Source: CAYNVS01 sp964400725
GTDB lineage: Bacteria; Myxococcota_A; SURF-8; CAYNVS01
Direction of reading: 5' to 3'
Length of the DNA: 7,203 nt
Assembly: GCA_964400725.1 (NCBI GenBank)
Contig: CAYNVS010000085.1
Coordinates: 1 to 7,203, forward strand
A program made the position numbers and the translations under genes. The stretch's first letter is position 1. The number at the start of each line of letters is the position of its first letter. Under the pieces are notes generated by a model. That model was not told where the DNA came from and made no database searches. It saw only the letters and a list, made by a program, of their open reading frames with translations. Below, piece by piece: positions 6,171-7,203 of this stretch.

Positions 6171-7203
6171 CTAAACGTCGAAATAAAGCGACATTTCGTA
6201 AGGATGCGGTCTGTTGCGCACCGCGTAGTACTCTTTCTCGATTTTATAATTCGTCCACGTCTCTATAATGTCTTTCGTGAATACGCCGCCTTGCAGCAGG
6301 TATTCGCAGTCGTCCTCAAGCGCGCGGCACGCTTCCTGCAGCGAAGCGGGCACGACGCTAATCCGCTTTAGTTTTTCTTTGGGCATATGCGCCACGTTTT
6401 CGTCTATCGGCCCCCATCCCATTTTCGTCGGGTCGATTTTATTGCGGATGCCGTCGATGCCCGCCATGAGCTGCGCGGCCATCGCAAGGTACAGGTTGCA
6501 CGTAGCGTCGGGAGGACGAAACTCGAAGCGCTTTTCGTCGGGCTTGGTGGCGTAGCGCGGAATGCGTATCGCCGCGGAACGGTTCGCCAAGCCGAAAAAG
6601 AGCATCGTCGGGGCTTCGAAGCCCGGAACGAGCCTTTTAAACGAGTTGGTGCTGGGGTTGGTGAAGCCGATGAGCGAGCGTCCGTGCGCCAGCAATCCGC
6701 CGATAAAATAAAGCGCGTCCTGCGACAAGTCGGCGTAACCGCCCTTTTCGTAAAAAATATTTTTGCCGTTTTTAGTTAAAAACTGATGGAAGTGCATACC
6801 GTTTCCGGCCTCTTTGAAAAGGGGCTTGGGCATGAACGTAACAGTTTTGGCCTTGTTGCGGGCTACCATTTTAATAATATACTTCACCCACGAGGCGATG
6901 TCGCCCATTTGAGTGGATGGCGCGAATCCGATTTCGATTTCGCTCTGCCCCGGGCCGCCGACCTCGTGGTGGTGATAGCGGACGTCGAAACCGAGGTCTT
7001 GAATTTGCGAGACCATATCGGCGCGCAGATTGTAGTGCGTGTCCTGCGGGGGCATCGCGTGGTAGCCGCCTTGGCGCGGAATTTTATGCCCGAGCCTGTT
7101 TTCGGCGTGAGACCAGTCGGCCTCCACGCTCTCGATTTGATAGCAGCTGCGGTTTTCGTCTTCTTCGTAGGTTATGCTGTCGAAGATGTAAAACTCTAGC
7201 TTC
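6171..7203 (-). CDS. glnA: Type I glutamine synthetase (5' end beyond window)
   Basis: This cytosolic enzyme makes glutamine from glutamate, ammonia and ATP. The visible 343 residues are the C-terminal three-quarters of a protein of about 470; the frame is open to the right edge, so the GTG at 7127 is not the start. Numbering from the edge: the EFYIFD metal-site segment is at 3-8, HHHEVGGPGQSE at 77-88 carries two metal-binding Glu residues (E80, E88), NGMHFHQF is at 134-141 (catalytic-site His137), RLVPGFEAP is at 190-198, NRSAAIRIP is at 207-215, and EFRPPD is at 227-232. The C-terminus (PHPYEMSLYFDV) matches the bacterial long form. At the place where adenylylated enzymes have a Tyr (E. 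coli NLYDLPPEE, Tyr397) this protein reads NVAHMPKEK, with Ala at position 271. Control by adenylylation is therefore unlikely. The carbonic anhydrase-like gene follows 28 bp downstream. Confidence 0.97.
   Translation of the reverse strand, partial: KLEFYIFDSITYEEDENRSCYQIESVEADWSHAENRLGHKIPRQGGYHAMPPQDTHYNLRADMVSQIQDLGFDVRYHHHEVGGPGQSEIEIGFAPSTQMGDIASWVKYIIKMVARNKAKTVTFMPKPLFKEAGNGMHFHQFLTKNGKNIFYEKGGYADLSQDALYFIGGLLAHGRSLIGFTNPSTNSFKRLVPGFEAPTMLFFGLANRSAAIRIPRYATKPDEKRFEFRPPDATCNLYLAMAAQLMAGIDGIRNKIDPTKMGWGPIDENVAHMPKEKLKRISVVPASLQEACRALEDDCEYLLQGGVFTKDIIETWTNYKIEKEYYAVRNRPHPYEMSLYFDV

Noticed and set aside
7125..7127. GTG at 7125-7127 as the start of glnA
   Set aside because: The frame continues upstream to the window edge with typical glutamine synthetase sequence (KLEFYIFD), so this is an internal Val codon.
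6268..7199. Three long plus-strand reading frames opposite glnA (6268-6555, 6387-6779, 6786-7199)
   Set aside because: They are antisense shadows of a strongly conserved glutamine synthetase, and their translations show no recognisable domain.
1..7203. Possible defence, mobile or CRISPR-type system
   Set aside because: No transposase, integrase, nuclease, toxin-antitoxin pair, direct-repeat array or abrupt composition change is visible. Every gene fits metabolism, regulation or the cell envelope.

Overview
All seven genes in this window lie on the minus strand, so transcription runs from the right edge to the left. The edges cut two genes: a glutamine synthetase at the right, missing its N-terminus, and a cysteine-rich lipoprotein at the left, missing its C-terminus. 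In transcription order the genes are: type I glutamine synthetase (glnA), a gamma-class carbonic anhydrase-like hexapeptide protein, a LysR-family regulator, an exported HEAT-repeat protein, a lipoprotein of unknown family, phosphatidylglycerophosphate synthase (pgsA), and a second lipoprotein with an acidic linker and two cysteine-rich repeats. I see no RNA gene, mobile element, CRISPR array or phage gene.

The DNA is of middling GC, with AT-rich gaps and good Shine-Dalgarno sites before several genes. Two lipoprotein signals and one cleavable signal peptide suggest a bacterium that invests in envelope proteins, probably diderm. The style of the LysR and glutamine synthetase proteins is compatible with deltaproteobacteria-like or Planctomycetes/Verrucomicrobia-like lineages, but the sequence alone does not settle the phylum.

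Layout. (1) 7203-5560: glnA, 28 bp, carbonic anhydrase-like gene, then a strong hairpin at its stop codon, a candidate promoter and lysR. This looks like a nitrogen-metabolism operon with a regulator behind it. (2) 4542-2888: a good sigma70-type promoter, a strong ribosome binding site, the HEAT-repeat protein and a clear intrinsic terminator. (3) 2867-1032: the unknown lipoprotein and pgsA, ending in a probable terminator. This pair starts only about 20 bp after the previous terminator, leaving no room for an ordinary promoter. (4) 991-1: a candidate promoter and the cysteine-rich lipoprotein.

The points most worth a second look are: an apparent ATC start codon (or an ATG lost by mutation or miscall) in the middle lipoprotein; that gene's position directly behind a terminator; the loss of the adenylylation tyrosine in glutamine synthetase; and the tandem Cys-rich repeats at the left edge. 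Most of the window is ordinary housekeeping and envelope content, and I found no convincing new multi-gene system.
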